From positions 6,953,750-7,017,749 of the forward strand of contig NZ_CM007717.1 of assembly GCF_002019855.1 (NCBI RefSeq): a stretch of 64,000 nucleotides of DNA, in the 5' to 3' direction. The notes below the pieces were generated by a model. The model was not told where the DNA came from. It saw only the letters and a list, made by a program, of their open reading frames with translations, and ran no database searches. This document shows positions 16,946 through 24,649 of the stretch, one piece after another. Origin of the DNA: Streptomyces antibioticus. Its GTDB lineage: Bacteria; Actinomycetota; Actinomycetes; Streptomycetales; Streptomycetaceae. The position numbers and the translations under genes were made by a program. Positions within the stretch are counted from its first letter, which is position 1. Every line of letters begins with the position of its first letter.

Positions 16946-17475
16946 CCGCACCCCTCGTGCTCGATCCCGCGCGTACCGCTCTCGTCCTCGTCGATCTGAT
17001 GGACCGGATCGTCGCGCTGCCCCTCGCGCCCCGTGGCGGCACCGAAGTGCTGTCCGTCGCCGAGAAGCTGGCGGACGGCTTCCGCGCGGCCGGGGCGCTC
17101 GTCGTCCTGGTCCGGGTGGAGCGTCCCGGGGTCGCCGAGCAGCCGCCCGGCAGCGGGCTGGTCCCCGGGCTGCTCCGGGACGGCGACGTGGAGATCGTCA
17201 AGCGGACGATCGGCGCCTTCCGCGGCACCGGGCTGGACGACCGGCTGCGCGAGCGCGGGGTCACCACGCTGGTGCTCGGCGGCATCGCCACCAACCTCGG
17301 CGTCGAGTCCACCGCCCGCGCCGCCGCCGACCTCGGCTACGACCTGGTCTTCGTGGAAGACGCGATGACCGCCCTCACCGAGCCCGAACACGACGCCTCG
17401 GTCCGCCTCGACTTCCCCCGCCTGGGCACGGTGGTGACGGCGGGACGGGTGCGGTTCGGGGACGACGGGGGGTGA
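16942..17475 (+). CDS. isochorismatase-fold protein without the nucleophilic cysteine
   Basis: 177 residues, overlapping the symporter gene by ATGA. Fold and motifs are those of cysteine hydrolases: Asp18 in LVLVDLMDRI and Lys87 in EIVKRTIGAF. At the nucleophile the usual GxAT..C becomes GIATNLGVEST, with Gly120 in place of Cys. Isochorismatase proper hydrolyses an enol ether without a cysteine, but its neighbours (nicotinamidases, carbamoylases) need one. So this protein is either a true vinyl-ether hydrolase, inactive, or uses another mechanism. Its pairing with a transporter suggests it acts on the imported compound. Confidence 0.85.
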   Translation: MTAPLVLDPARTALVLVDLMDRIVALPLAPRGGTEVLSVAEKLADGFRAAGALVVLVRVERPGVAEQPPGSGLVPGLLRDGDVEIVKRTIGAFRGTGLDDRLRERGVTTLVLGGIATNLGVESTARAAADLGYDLVFVEDAMTALTEPEHDASVRLDFPRLGTVVTAGRVRFGDDGG

Positions 17476-17480
17476 CGACT

Positions 17481-17930
17481 GAGCCCGCGACCGGGGCGGC
17501 TGCTGAGCCCGTGAGCCGGGTGGCGGCCGAGCCTGTGGCCGTGACGGGGCGCTGCGGTGCAGGCGGCATTCCGCGCGCTGGGGTTCGGCGACGGCCGGGT
17601 GGAGACTGAGCCTGTGACCGGGGCGATGGTCGAGCCCGCGACGGGGCGACGACTCGGCCCGCGACCGGGGTGGCCGACCAGGCCCGATGGCCGAGACGGA
17701 GCGCTGTGGCGCAGGGTGCGTTGCCCGCGCTGCGGCTATGGCGCGGGCGGTGAGTGAACCCGCGGCCGGGGTGGTGGCCCGGCCCGTGGCCCTGACGGGC
17801 GCTGTGGCGCAGGGGCGCTCCCAGCGCTGTGGCTCGGTGACGGCCGGGGCGGTGACCAGACCCGTGACCGGGGCGGCGGGCGTACTCGTGTTCGCGACGG
17901 GGCCCCGTGGCGCAGGGGGCGCTCCCCGCC
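17481..17930. repeat. degenerate tandem repeats of about 24 bp with longer units of about 78 bp
   Basis: Units of roughly 24 bases opening GAGCCCGYGACCGGGGYGG occur at 17481, 17505, 17608, 17632, 17655 and 17756. Longer units of about 78 bases carrying GCGCTGYGGCGCAGG lie between them (starting near 17529, 17679 and 17780). The stretch from 17476 to 17967 has no supported gene: open frames across it have repetitive, low-complexity translations and no start signals. It lies at the convergent end of the isochorismatase and fdhD genes and is more decayed than the array at 14447. Confidence 0.75.
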
Positions 17931-17967
17931 GGGTGGGGCCCCGCCGCCGTGTCGCGGGAGGACCGGG

Positions 17968-18852
17968 TCAGCCGTGGGCGGCCGCGGTCCGCAGGGCGAT
18001 ACGGTCCTCGCCCGCGTACACGTTCATGGAACTGCCCCGCAGGAAGCCCACCAGTGTCAGCCCCGTCTCCGCGGCCAGGTCCACCGCCAGCGAGGACGGC
18101 GCCGAGACCGCGGCCAGCACGGGGATGCCCGCCATCACGGCCTTCTGCGCCAGCTCGAAGGACGCGCGGCCCGACACCAGCAGGATCGCCCGGGACAGCG
18201 GCAGCCCGCCGCTCTGGAGGGCGCGGCCGACCAGTTTGTCGACCGCGTTGTGGCGGCCCACGTCCTCGCGGACGTCCAGCAGCTCGCCCGCCTCGGAGAA
18301 CAGGGCGGCCGCGTGCAGACCCCCGGTCCGGTCGAAGACCCGCTGGGCGGCGCGCAGCCGGTCGGGGAGGCTCGCGAGCAGCTCCGGCTCGACGCGGACC
18401 GGGGGAGTGTCGGCGATCGGCCAGCGGGCCGTCGTACGGACCGCGTCGAGGCTCGCCTTGCCGCACAGGCCGCAGGACGAGGTCGTGTACACGTTCCGTT
18501 CGAGGGTGATGTCGGGGACCGTGACCCCGGGTGACGTGCGCACGTCCACCACGTTGTAGGTGTTCGAGCCTCCCCCGCTCTCGGCTCCGCTCGAGCGGGA
18601 GGTGCCCCCACCCGTCGCGCCCGCGCAGTACACGATGTTCTGGAGGTCGTCCTGCTCGGCGAGGACGCCCTCGCTCACCAGGAACCCCGCGGCCAGCGCG
18701 AAGTCGTCGCCGGGTGTGCGCATGGTGATGGCCAGGGGCTTGCCGTTGAGCCGGATCTCCAGCGGTTCCTCCGCGACCAGGGTGTCCGGCCGGGTGGAGA
18801 CCGCCCCGTCGCGTATGCGGAGCACCTTGCGTCGTTCGGTGACACGTCCCAT
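17968..18852 (-). CDS. fdhD: formate dehydrogenase accessory sulfurtransferase FdhD
   Basis: 294 residues. FdhD carries sulfur from cysteine desulfurase to the bis-MGD cofactor, which activates formate dehydrogenase. The sulfur-carrying motif SCGLCGK (Cys127 and Cys130), DVGRHNAVDKL and LLVSGRASFELAQKA are present. Residues about 77-98 (GGGTSRSSGAESGGGS) are a low-complexity insert not expected in the family, produced by a palindromic DNA element at 18567-18610 that keeps the frame. It is the last gene of the FDH operon, four bases after the iron-sulfur subunit gene. Confidence 0.95.
   Translation of the reverse strand: MGRVTERRKVLRIRDGAVSTRPDTLVAEEPLEIRLNGKPLAITMRTPGDDFALAAGFLVSEGVLAEQDDLQNIVYCAGATGGGTSRSSGAESGGGSNTYNVVDVRTSPGVTVPDITLERNVYTTSSCGLCGKASLDAVRTTARWPIADTPPVRVEPELLASLPDRLRAAQRVFDRTGGLHAAALFSEAGELLDVREDVGRHNAVDKLVGRALQSGGLPLSRAILLVSGRASFELAQKAVMAGIPVLAAVSAPSSLAVDLAAETGLTLVGFLRGSSMNVYAGEDRIALRTAAAHG
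18567..18610. repeat. Streptomyces-type palindromic element inside fdhD
   Basis: The sequence CCTCCCCCGCTC...GAGCGGGAGG, with a central TCGGCTCCGCTCGA and a following GTGCCCCCAC, resembles the short dispersed palindromes common between Streptomyces genes. Here it lies inside a coding region and adds about 15-20 Gly/Ser-rich residues in frame. Only one copy is in the window; the resemblance is from memory. Confidence 0.6.
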
Positions 18853-18856
18853 GTGA

Positions 18857-19717
18857 TCAGCCCCGGTTCTGTACGTGCTGGTAGCCGAAGCGGCCCTTGA
18901 TGCAGAGGTTCCCGTGGGTCACCGGATTGTCGTGCGGCGAGGTGACCTTCACGATCTCATTGTCCTGCACGTGCAGCGTCAGGCCACAGCCCACACCGCA
19001 GTACGCGCACACCGTGGTGGTCCGGGTCTGCGCCGACTCGTCCCAGGTCCCGGCCGCGCGCCGGTCGAACTCCGAGCGGGGCGACAGCGCTCCGGTGGGG
19101 CACACCTCGATGCAGTTCCCGCAGTACACACAGGCCGAGTCGGTCAGCGGCGCGTCGTGCTCCACGGCGATCCGGGCGTCGAAACCGCGCCCCGTCACGG
19201 AGATCGCGAAGCTGTTCTGCCACTGGTCGCCGCAGGCGTCGACGCACTTGTAGCACAGGATGCACTTGGCGTAGTCGCGCACGTACAGGTCGTTGTCGAT
19301 CTTCGGCGTCTCGTTCAGCCGGGCCGCGTCGGGGCCGAACCGGTCCGGCTTCGCCTCGTACTCCTTGATCCACTCCGCGACCCGAGGCGTCGTCGACAGG
19401 TCGACCGAGGAGGCGAGCAGCTCCAGGACGATCCGGCGGCTGTGCCGGGCCCGCTCGGTGTCCGTGCGGACCACCATGCCCGGCTCGGCCCGCCGCGAGC
19501 ACGCCGGCACCAGGGTGCGCGCGCCCTCCACCTCGACCACGCACACCCGGCAGGCGTTCTTGGGCCGCAGGGTGTCGCCCTCGCACAGCGTCGGCACGTC
19601 CTTCCCGGCGGCCCGGCAGGCGTCCAGGATCGTCGCGCCCTCCGGGACCCGGGCCGCCTCCCCGTCGAGGGTGAACTCCAGCAGCCGGCGCGGGATCCCC
19701 AGCGGTGTCACGGTCAT
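18857..19717 (-). CDS. formate dehydrogenase iron-sulfur subunit (N-terminal part of a split alpha subunit)
   Basis: 286 residues. In order: a 2Fe-2S ferredoxin domain (CEGDTLRPKNACRVCVVEVE then PACS), a NuoG-like segment, two 4Fe-4S sites (CILCYKCVDACGD and CVYCGNCIEVCPTGAL), and then the 4Fe-4S domain that normally opens a molybdopterin oxidoreductase (CAYCGVGC ... NLCIKGRFG). The protein ends nine residues later, exactly where a standard NAD-linked FDH alpha chain would run on into its catalytic domain. That domain is the separate gene at 21541. It overlaps the diaphorase gene by ATGA (19714-19717). It passes electrons from the molybdenum site to the NuoEF unit. Start is ATG at 19717. Confidence 0.9.
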   Translation of the reverse strand: MTVTPLGIPRRLLEFTLDGEAARVPEGATILDACRAAGKDVPTLCEGDTLRPKNACRVCVVEVEGARTLVPACSRRAEPGMVVRTDTERARHSRRIVLELLASSVDLSTTPRVAEWIKEYEAKPDRFGPDAARLNETPKIDNDLYVRDYAKCILCYKCVDACGDQWQNSFAISVTGRGFDARIAVEHDAPLTDSACVYCGNCIEVCPTGALSPRSEFDRRAAGTWDESAQTRTTTVCAYCGVGCGLTLHVQDNEIVKVTSPHDNPVTHGNLCIKGRFGYQHVQNRG

Positions 19718-21537
19718 TCGTACGCCCCCAGACGGTCGATCGCGGATTCCACGGCGTTCCACGCGGTCTGTCCGAGACCGCAGATCGAGGCGTCCCGCAT
19801 CGCCCGGCCCACGTCCCTGAGCAGCGCGACGTCGTCGGCGGCGGCCGCGCCCGAGCGGTCCGCGAGCCGCCGCAGTGCCTCCTCCTGCCGTACGGTCCCG
19901 ACCCGGCAGGGCACGCACTGCCCGCAGGACTCGTCGCGGAAGAACTCGGCGATCCGCAGCAGCAGCCGGGGCAGCGGGACCGTGCCGTCGAAGGCCATGA
20001 CGACACCGGAACCGAGGGTGGTGCCGGCCTCGCGGGTGCCCTCGAAGGTGAGCGGCAGGTCCAGCTCGTCGGGCCGTACGAAACCGCCGGCCGCCCCGCC
20101 GAGCAGGACCGCCCGCAGCCCCGGACGCACCCCGGCCAGCTCCAGGACCTCGCCGAGCGTCGCGCCGAACGGCAGCTCGTAGACGCCGGGACGCGCCACG
20201 CTCCCCGACACGCAGAACAGCTTGGGGCCGGTGGACCGTCCGGTGCCGATCGCCGCGTAGGCCGGGGCGCCCATGGTCAGCACCGGCAGCACGTTGACCA
20301 GCGTCTCCACGTTGTTCTCGACGGTCGGCTTGCCGAACAGCCCCTTCTCCACGGGGAACGGCGGCTTGGAGCGCGGCTCGCCGCGGTAGCCCTCGATGGA
20401 GTTGAACAGCGCGGTCTCCTCGCCGCAGATGTACGCCCCCGCGCCCCGCCGGATCTCGATGTCGAAGGCGAACCCCTGCCCGAGCACGTCGTCGCCGAGG
20501 AGCCCCCGGGCCCGCGCCTGCTCGACGGCGTGCCGCATCCGGTGCAGGGCCCGCGGGTACTCGCCGCGCAGGTACAGATGGCCGCGGTGGGCGCCGGTCG
20601 CGTACCCGGCGATCGTCATGGCCTCCACCAGGGCGTACGGGTCGCCCTCCATGAGGACCCGGTCCTTGAAGGTGCCCGGCTCCGACTCGTCGGCGTTGCA
20701 CACCAGATGGTGCGGGCGGTCCGGCTGGGAGGCGGTGGCCTGCCATTTGCGGCCGGTGGGGAAGGCGGCGCCGCCCCGGCCGAGCAGTCCGGAGTCGGTG
20801 ACCTCGCGGATCACCCCGGCGGGGCCGAGCGCGAAGGCGCGGCGCAGCGCGGTGTAGCCGCCGTGGGCGCGGTAGTCGTCGAGCGAGGACGGGTCGACCA
20901 CCCCGACCCGCTGGAGCAGGACGAGCCCGTCCTGTCCGGCCTGGGGCACCGCCGACGCCGCCGGGGGCTCCTCGGGCGCCGCGTCCGGCGCGGTCCCGGC
21001 GACGACGGCCGCCTCGACGTCGGCCGGTGCCGAGACCGCCGTGCGCACCGGGTCGCCGGCCCTGATCGCGAGGGCGGCCGGGGCGCGTTCGCACAGGCCG
21101 AGGCAGGGGGAGCGCTCCACCGCCACCCCGCTGCCGGGGCCGAGCCGGGACTCGACGCCGGCGCACAGGTCGCCCGCCCCGGCCGCCGCGCAGGCCAGGT
21201 CCGTGCAGACGTGCAGGACGGTCGCCGGGCGGGGCCTCATGGAGAACATCGCGTAGAAGGTGGCGACGCCGTACGCCTCCGCCGGCGGCACGGTCAGCCG
21301 TCGGCACAGATGGTCGAGGGCGCCCTCGCTGATCCAGCCGATCCGGTCGTTGATCGCGTGCAGTCCGGGCAGCAGCAGGTCGCGGCGGTCCCGGGCCGCC
21401 CGCCCGCCACGAGCCCAGCGCAGGTCGGCGTCGGTGCGGTCCGCGCCCTCCCAGGCGGACTCGGCCGGCCCCAACAGGGCGTCCACGGCCGCTCGTTCCT
21501 CGTCGGTCGGCTTGCTGTCACCGAAGCGCAGATCCAC
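19714..21537 (-). CDS. NAD-binding diaphorase subunit of formate dehydrogenase, NuoE-NuoF fusion
   Basis: 607 residues. Residues about 45-175 are NuoE-like, with a 2Fe-2S site (CTDLAC and CLGLC). Residues about 215-600 are NuoF-like: NADH/FMN loops GLLGRGGAAFPTGRKW and GAGAYICGEETAL, an SLBB domain, and a 4Fe-4S site (SCGQCVPCRVG plus a later Cys in SICGLGQ). Such units move electrons between iron-sulfur clusters and NAD+. In FdsABG-type enzymes these two parts are separate subunits; here they are fused. It sits between the two halves of the split alpha subunit, three bases after the catalytic gene. It may end in NADH for respiration or biosynthesis during growth on oxalate or formate. Confidence 0.93.
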   Translation of the reverse strand: MDLRFGDSKPTDEERAAVDALLGPAESAWEGADRTDADLRWARGGRAARDRRDLLLPGLHAINDRIGWISEGALDHLCRRLTVPPAEAYGVATFYAMFSMRPRPATVLHVCTDLACAAAGAGDLCAGVESRLGPGSGVAVERSPCLGLCERAPAALAIRAGDPVRTAVSAPADVEAAVVAGTAPDAAPEEPPAASAVPQAGQDGLVLLQRVGVVDPSSLDDYRAHGGYTALRRAFALGPAGVIREVTDSGLLGRGGAAFPTGRKWQATASQPDRPHHLVCNADESEPGTFKDRVLMEGDPYALVEAMTIAGYATGAHRGHLYLRGEYPRALHRMRHAVEQARARGLLGDDVLGQGFAFDIEIRRGAGAYICGEETALFNSIEGYRGEPRSKPPFPVEKGLFGKPTVENNVETLVNVLPVLTMGAPAYAAIGTGRSTGPKLFCVSGSVARPGVYELPFGATLGEVLELAGVRPGLRAVLLGGAAGGFVRPDELDLPLTFEGTREAGTTLGSGVVMAFDGTVPLPRLLLRIAEFFRDESCGQCVPCRVGTVRQEEALRRLADRSGAAAADDVALLRDVGRAMRDASICGLGQTAWNAVESAIDRLGAYE

Positions 21538-21540
21538 GCG

Positions 21541-23460
21541 TCACCTCACCCCGGTCGCGGCCGGAAGCTTCTCGATCCGGATCGCCGACGCCTTGAACTC
21601 CGCCGTCCCCGCGATCGGACAGTTCGCCTCGATCGTCAGCCGGTTGGTGTCCACCTCGTCGGGAAAATGCATGGTCATGAAGGCGAGCCCGGGGCGCAGC
21701 GCGGTGTCGATCCACACCGGTGCCACGACCGACCCGCGCCGCGAGGCGACCCGCACCTCCTCGCCGACGACGACGCCGTAGCGCTCGGCGTCCTCCGGGC
21801 ACAGCTCGACGAACTCGCCGCGCCGCAGCGGGGAGGCGTAACCGCCGCTCTGCACACCGGTGTTGTAGGAGTCCAGGCGGCGGCCGGTGGTCAGCCGGAT
21901 CGGGTAGCGCTCGTCGGTCAGATCGACCGGCGGATCGTGCCGCACGATCCCGAACGGCGCCCGCCTGCCCCGCCGTACCGGGTCGGGATCCCACAACCTG
22001 CCGTGCAGATAGCCGGGTTCGAGGTCCTCGGTGCTCGGGCAGGGCCACTGGATGCCCTGGTGCTCCGCCAGCCGCTCGTACGTCATCCCGTAGTGGTCGG
22101 GGGAGACCGAGCGCAGTTCGTTCCATACGGCCTCGGCGTCGGCGTACTTCCAGTCGTGGCCGAGGCGGCCCGCCAGGTCGCAGAGGATGTCGATGTCCTC
22201 GCGCGCCTCACCGGGCGGGGCGACCGCCCGGCGGACCCGCTGGACGCGCCGCTCGCTGTTCGTGGTCGTGCCGTCGGTCTCCGCCCAGCCGGCGGTGGCC
22301 GGCAGCACGACGTCGGCCAGCTCGGCCGTCTTCGTGAGGAAGATGTCCTGCACCACGAGGAAGTCCAGTGCCCGCATCCGGCGCACGGCCTGCTCGCTGT
22401 CGGCCTCCGACTGCGCCGGGTTCTCCCCGATGCAGTAGACGGCCTTCAGCGTGCCCTCCTCCATCGCCTCGAACATCTCCGTGAGGTTCAGCCCGTGGCG
22501 CGGCTCCATGACCGTGTCCCACGCGGTCTCGAACTTCCGCCGGGTGCCGGGGTCGAGGACGTCCTGGAAGCCGGGCAGCCGGTTGGGGATCGCGCCCATG
22601 TCGCCGCCGCCCTGCACGTTGTTCTGGCCGCGCAGGGGCTGCAACCCCGAGGCGTACCGGCCGACATGGCCGGTCAGCAGCGACAGGTTGATCAGCGCGC
22701 GCACGTTGTCGGTGCCGTTGTGGTGCTCGGTGATCCCGAGGGTCCAGCAGAGCTGGGCGCGCTCGGCGCGGGCGTAGGCGTGCGCCAACTCCCTGATGGC
22801 GGCGGCCGGTACGCCCGTCACCTTCTGTGCGAGCGAGAGCGTCCAGGGCTCCACGAGGGCGCGGTACTCCTCGAAGCCGGAGGTGGCGCGTTCCACGAAC
22901 GCCTCGTTGACCAGGCCCGCGTGGATGATCTCGCGGCCGATCGCGTGCGCCATCGGGATGTCGGTGCCGACGTCGAGCCCGAGCCAGCTCTCCGCCCACT
23001 CGGCGGTGGAGGTGCGGCGCGGGTCGACGGCGTACATCCGGGCGCCGTTCCTGATGCCCTTCAGCACGTGCTGGAAGAAGATCGGGTGCGCGAAGCGCGC
23101 GTTGGAGCCCCACATCACGATGAGGTCGGTGTGCTCGATCTCCTCGTACGACGAGGTGCCCCCGCCGGAGCCGAAGGCGGCCGACAGGCCCGCGACGGAC
23201 GGCGCGTGACAGGTGCGGTTGCAGGAGTCGACGTTGTGGGTGCCCATGACGACCCGGGCGAACTTCTGCGCCACGTAGTTGGTCTCGTTGGTGGCGCGGG
23301 CGCAGGAGAACATGCCGAACGCGTCCCGGTTGCGCGCAAGGCCCCGGGCCACGCGCTCCAGGGCCTCCTCCCACGTGGCCCTGCGGAAGGGCTCGTCACG
23401 GGAGTCGCGCACCAGGGGGTGGGTGAGCCGGGTGTAGGTCGTGGGCCGACGGTTCCTCAT
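21541..23460 (-). CDS. formate dehydrogenase catalytic subunit, bis-MGD domains only
   Basis: 639 residues from ATG at 23460, which overlaps the upstream gene's stop. It holds the molybdopterin oxidoreductase domains and the C-terminal molydop-binding domain. The active-site ligand is Cys84 followed by His85 in DSCNRTCHAPSVAGL, the place of selenocysteine in E. coli FdhF. What is missing is the N-terminal 4Fe-4S domain that always precedes this region in single-chain enzymes; it lies in the gene at 18857-19717. The first residues (RRPTTYTRLTHPL) align with what should follow GRFGY. The two gene products must join to build the cluster next to the cofactor. Assignment to formate rests on the CH pair, FdhD and the oxalate genes around it. 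Confidence 0.9.
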   Translation of the reverse strand: MRNRRPTTYTRLTHPLVRDSRDEPFRRATWEEALERVARGLARNRDAFGMFSCARATNETNYVAQKFARVVMGTHNVDSCNRTCHAPSVAGLSAAFGSGGGTSSYEEIEHTDLIVMWGSNARFAHPIFFQHVLKGIRNGARMYAVDPRRTSTAEWAESWLGLDVGTDIPMAHAIGREIIHAGLVNEAFVERATSGFEEYRALVEPWTLSLAQKVTGVPAAAIRELAHAYARAERAQLCWTLGITEHHNGTDNVRALINLSLLTGHVGRYASGLQPLRGQNNVQGGGDMGAIPNRLPGFQDVLDPGTRRKFETAWDTVMEPRHGLNLTEMFEAMEEGTLKAVYCIGENPAQSEADSEQAVRRMRALDFLVVQDIFLTKTAELADVVLPATAGWAETDGTTTNSERRVQRVRRAVAPPGEAREDIDILCDLAGRLGHDWKYADAEAVWNELRSVSPDHYGMTYERLAEHQGIQWPCPSTEDLEPGYLHGRLWDPDPVRRGRRAPFGIVRHDPPVDLTDERYPIRLTTGRRLDSYNTGVQSGGYASPLRRGEFVELCPEDAERYGVVVGEEVRVASRRGSVVAPVWIDTALRPGLAFMTMHFPDEVDTNRLTIEANCPIAGTAEFKASAIRIEKLPAATGVR

Positions 23461-24428
23461 GCGGCGCTCCTCAGGGCGAGCAGGTCCGAGATGGCGTGCA
23501 CGGTGCGCAGGGTGGGCACCTGGACGCCGGTGATCTCCGCCAGTTCGACGACCGCCGCGAGGAGCACGTCGAGTTCGAGCGGCTTGCCGCGCTCCAGGTC
23601 CTGGAGCGTGGAGGTGCGGTGGTCGCCGACCCGCTCCGCGCCCGCGAGCCGGCGCTCGATGGAGACGCCCACCTCGCAGCCGAGGGCCTCGGCGACCGAG
23701 AGCGTCTCGCGCATCATGGTCTCGATGACCCGGCGGGTGCCGCCGTGCAGACACATCTGCCGCATGGTGGCGCGGGACAGGGCGCTGATCGGGTTGAAGG
23801 AGATGTTGCCGAGCAGCTTGAGCCAGATGTCGTTGCGCAGGTCGGACTCGACCGGGCACTTCAGCCCGCCCGCCCGCATGGCCTCGCCGAACCGCACACA
23901 GCGCGCGGAGACACTGCGGTCGGGCTCACCGACCGAGAACCGGGTGCCCTCCAAGTGCCGTACGACGCCGGGGGCTTCGAGTTCGGTGGCCGCGTAGACC
24001 ACACAGCCCACGGCCCGTTCGGGCGCGAGCACCGCGCTGACCGCGCCGCCGGGGTCCACGCTCTCGACGCGCTGGCCGTCGTAGGGGCCGCCGTGCCGGT
24101 GGAAGTACCACCAGGGGATGCCGTTCTGGGCGGCGATCACCGCCGTGGTGTCGTGCAGCAGAGGCTCGATCAGCGGCCCGCACGCCGCGTACGAGTGGGC
24201 CTTCAGACCGAGGAAGACATAGTCGGCCGGGCCGATCTCGGCCGGGTCGTCGGTGGCGTGGGCGCGGGCGGTGAAGTCGCCGCGCGGACTGAGCACCCGC
24301 ACCCCGTCCCGCCTCATGGCCGCGAGATGCGGTCCACGGGCGACGAGATGCACGTCGGCACCGGCGCGATGGAGCGCCGCACCGACGTAGGCACCGATCG
24401 CACCGGCGCCGAGGACTGCGACTTTCAT
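23457..24428 (-). CDS. 2-dehydropantoate 2-reductase family; candidate oxalyl-CoA reductase
   Basis: 323 residues. N-terminal Rossmann motif VAVLGAGAIGAYVG, a central QNGIPWW, and the C-terminal ApbA helix bundle with DIWLKLLGNISFNPISALS carrying the conserved Lys and Asn. Family: ketopantoate reductase, NADPH-dependent. It is the first gene of the formate dehydrogenase operon and overlaps the catalytic gene by ATGA, which does not fit CoA biosynthesis. In Methylobacterium extorquens a PanE paralogue (PanE2) is reported to reduce oxalyl-CoA to glyoxylate. By context that is the best guess here, giving carbon assimilation beside the formate branch. True ketopantoate reductase remains possible. 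Confidence 0.8.
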   Translation of the reverse strand: MKVAVLGAGAIGAYVGAALHRAGADVHLVARGPHLAAMRRDGVRVLSPRGDFTARAHATDDPAEIGPADYVFLGLKAHSYAACGPLIEPLLHDTTAVIAAQNGIPWWYFHRHGGPYDGQRVESVDPGGAVSAVLAPERAVGCVVYAATELEAPGVVRHLEGTRFSVGEPDRSVSARCVRFGEAMRAGGLKCPVESDLRNDIWLKLLGNISFNPISALSRATMRQMCLHGGTRRVIETMMRETLSVAEALGCEVGVSIERRLAGAERVGDHRTSTLQDLERGKPLELDVLLAAVVELAEITGVQVPTLRTVHAISDLLALRSAA

Positions 24429-24488
24429 GACGGGGAAGCTCCGTTCGGTCGAGGGTACCGAGGAACTGCCGAACTCTGTCGACTGAAT

Positions 24489-24502
24489 ATTGTCTACAGT
24501 AT
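24489..24502. promoter_or_regulatory. GntR/FCD operator candidate, site A
   Basis: ATTGTCTACAGTAT lies in the divergent promoter of the FDH operon and the oxalate transporter. Its core TACAGT (ACTGTA on the other strand) recurs at 27261 and 34816. The form fits FadR-type GntR sites (TNGTNNNACNA). Confidence 0.6.
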
Positions 24503-24649
24503 GGGTCTTGAGGCGGCAAGGGTTCGCGCAGCCCCCACGCGACCGCCCGGCGGGGTCCGACCGTTCGGCGCAGCCCGCATACCGTTCACCGCATACCGTC
24601 GACGCGGCGGCTTCTCAACTCCGGTGATCCTTCCTACCGTCCGGGTCCC

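Noticed and set aside
19705..23997. 1430-codon open frame on the + strand over the FDH operon
   Set aside because: It is antisense to well-conserved FDH genes; open antisense frames are routine in 72% GC DNA and its translation is Arg/Gly/Val-rich without motifs.
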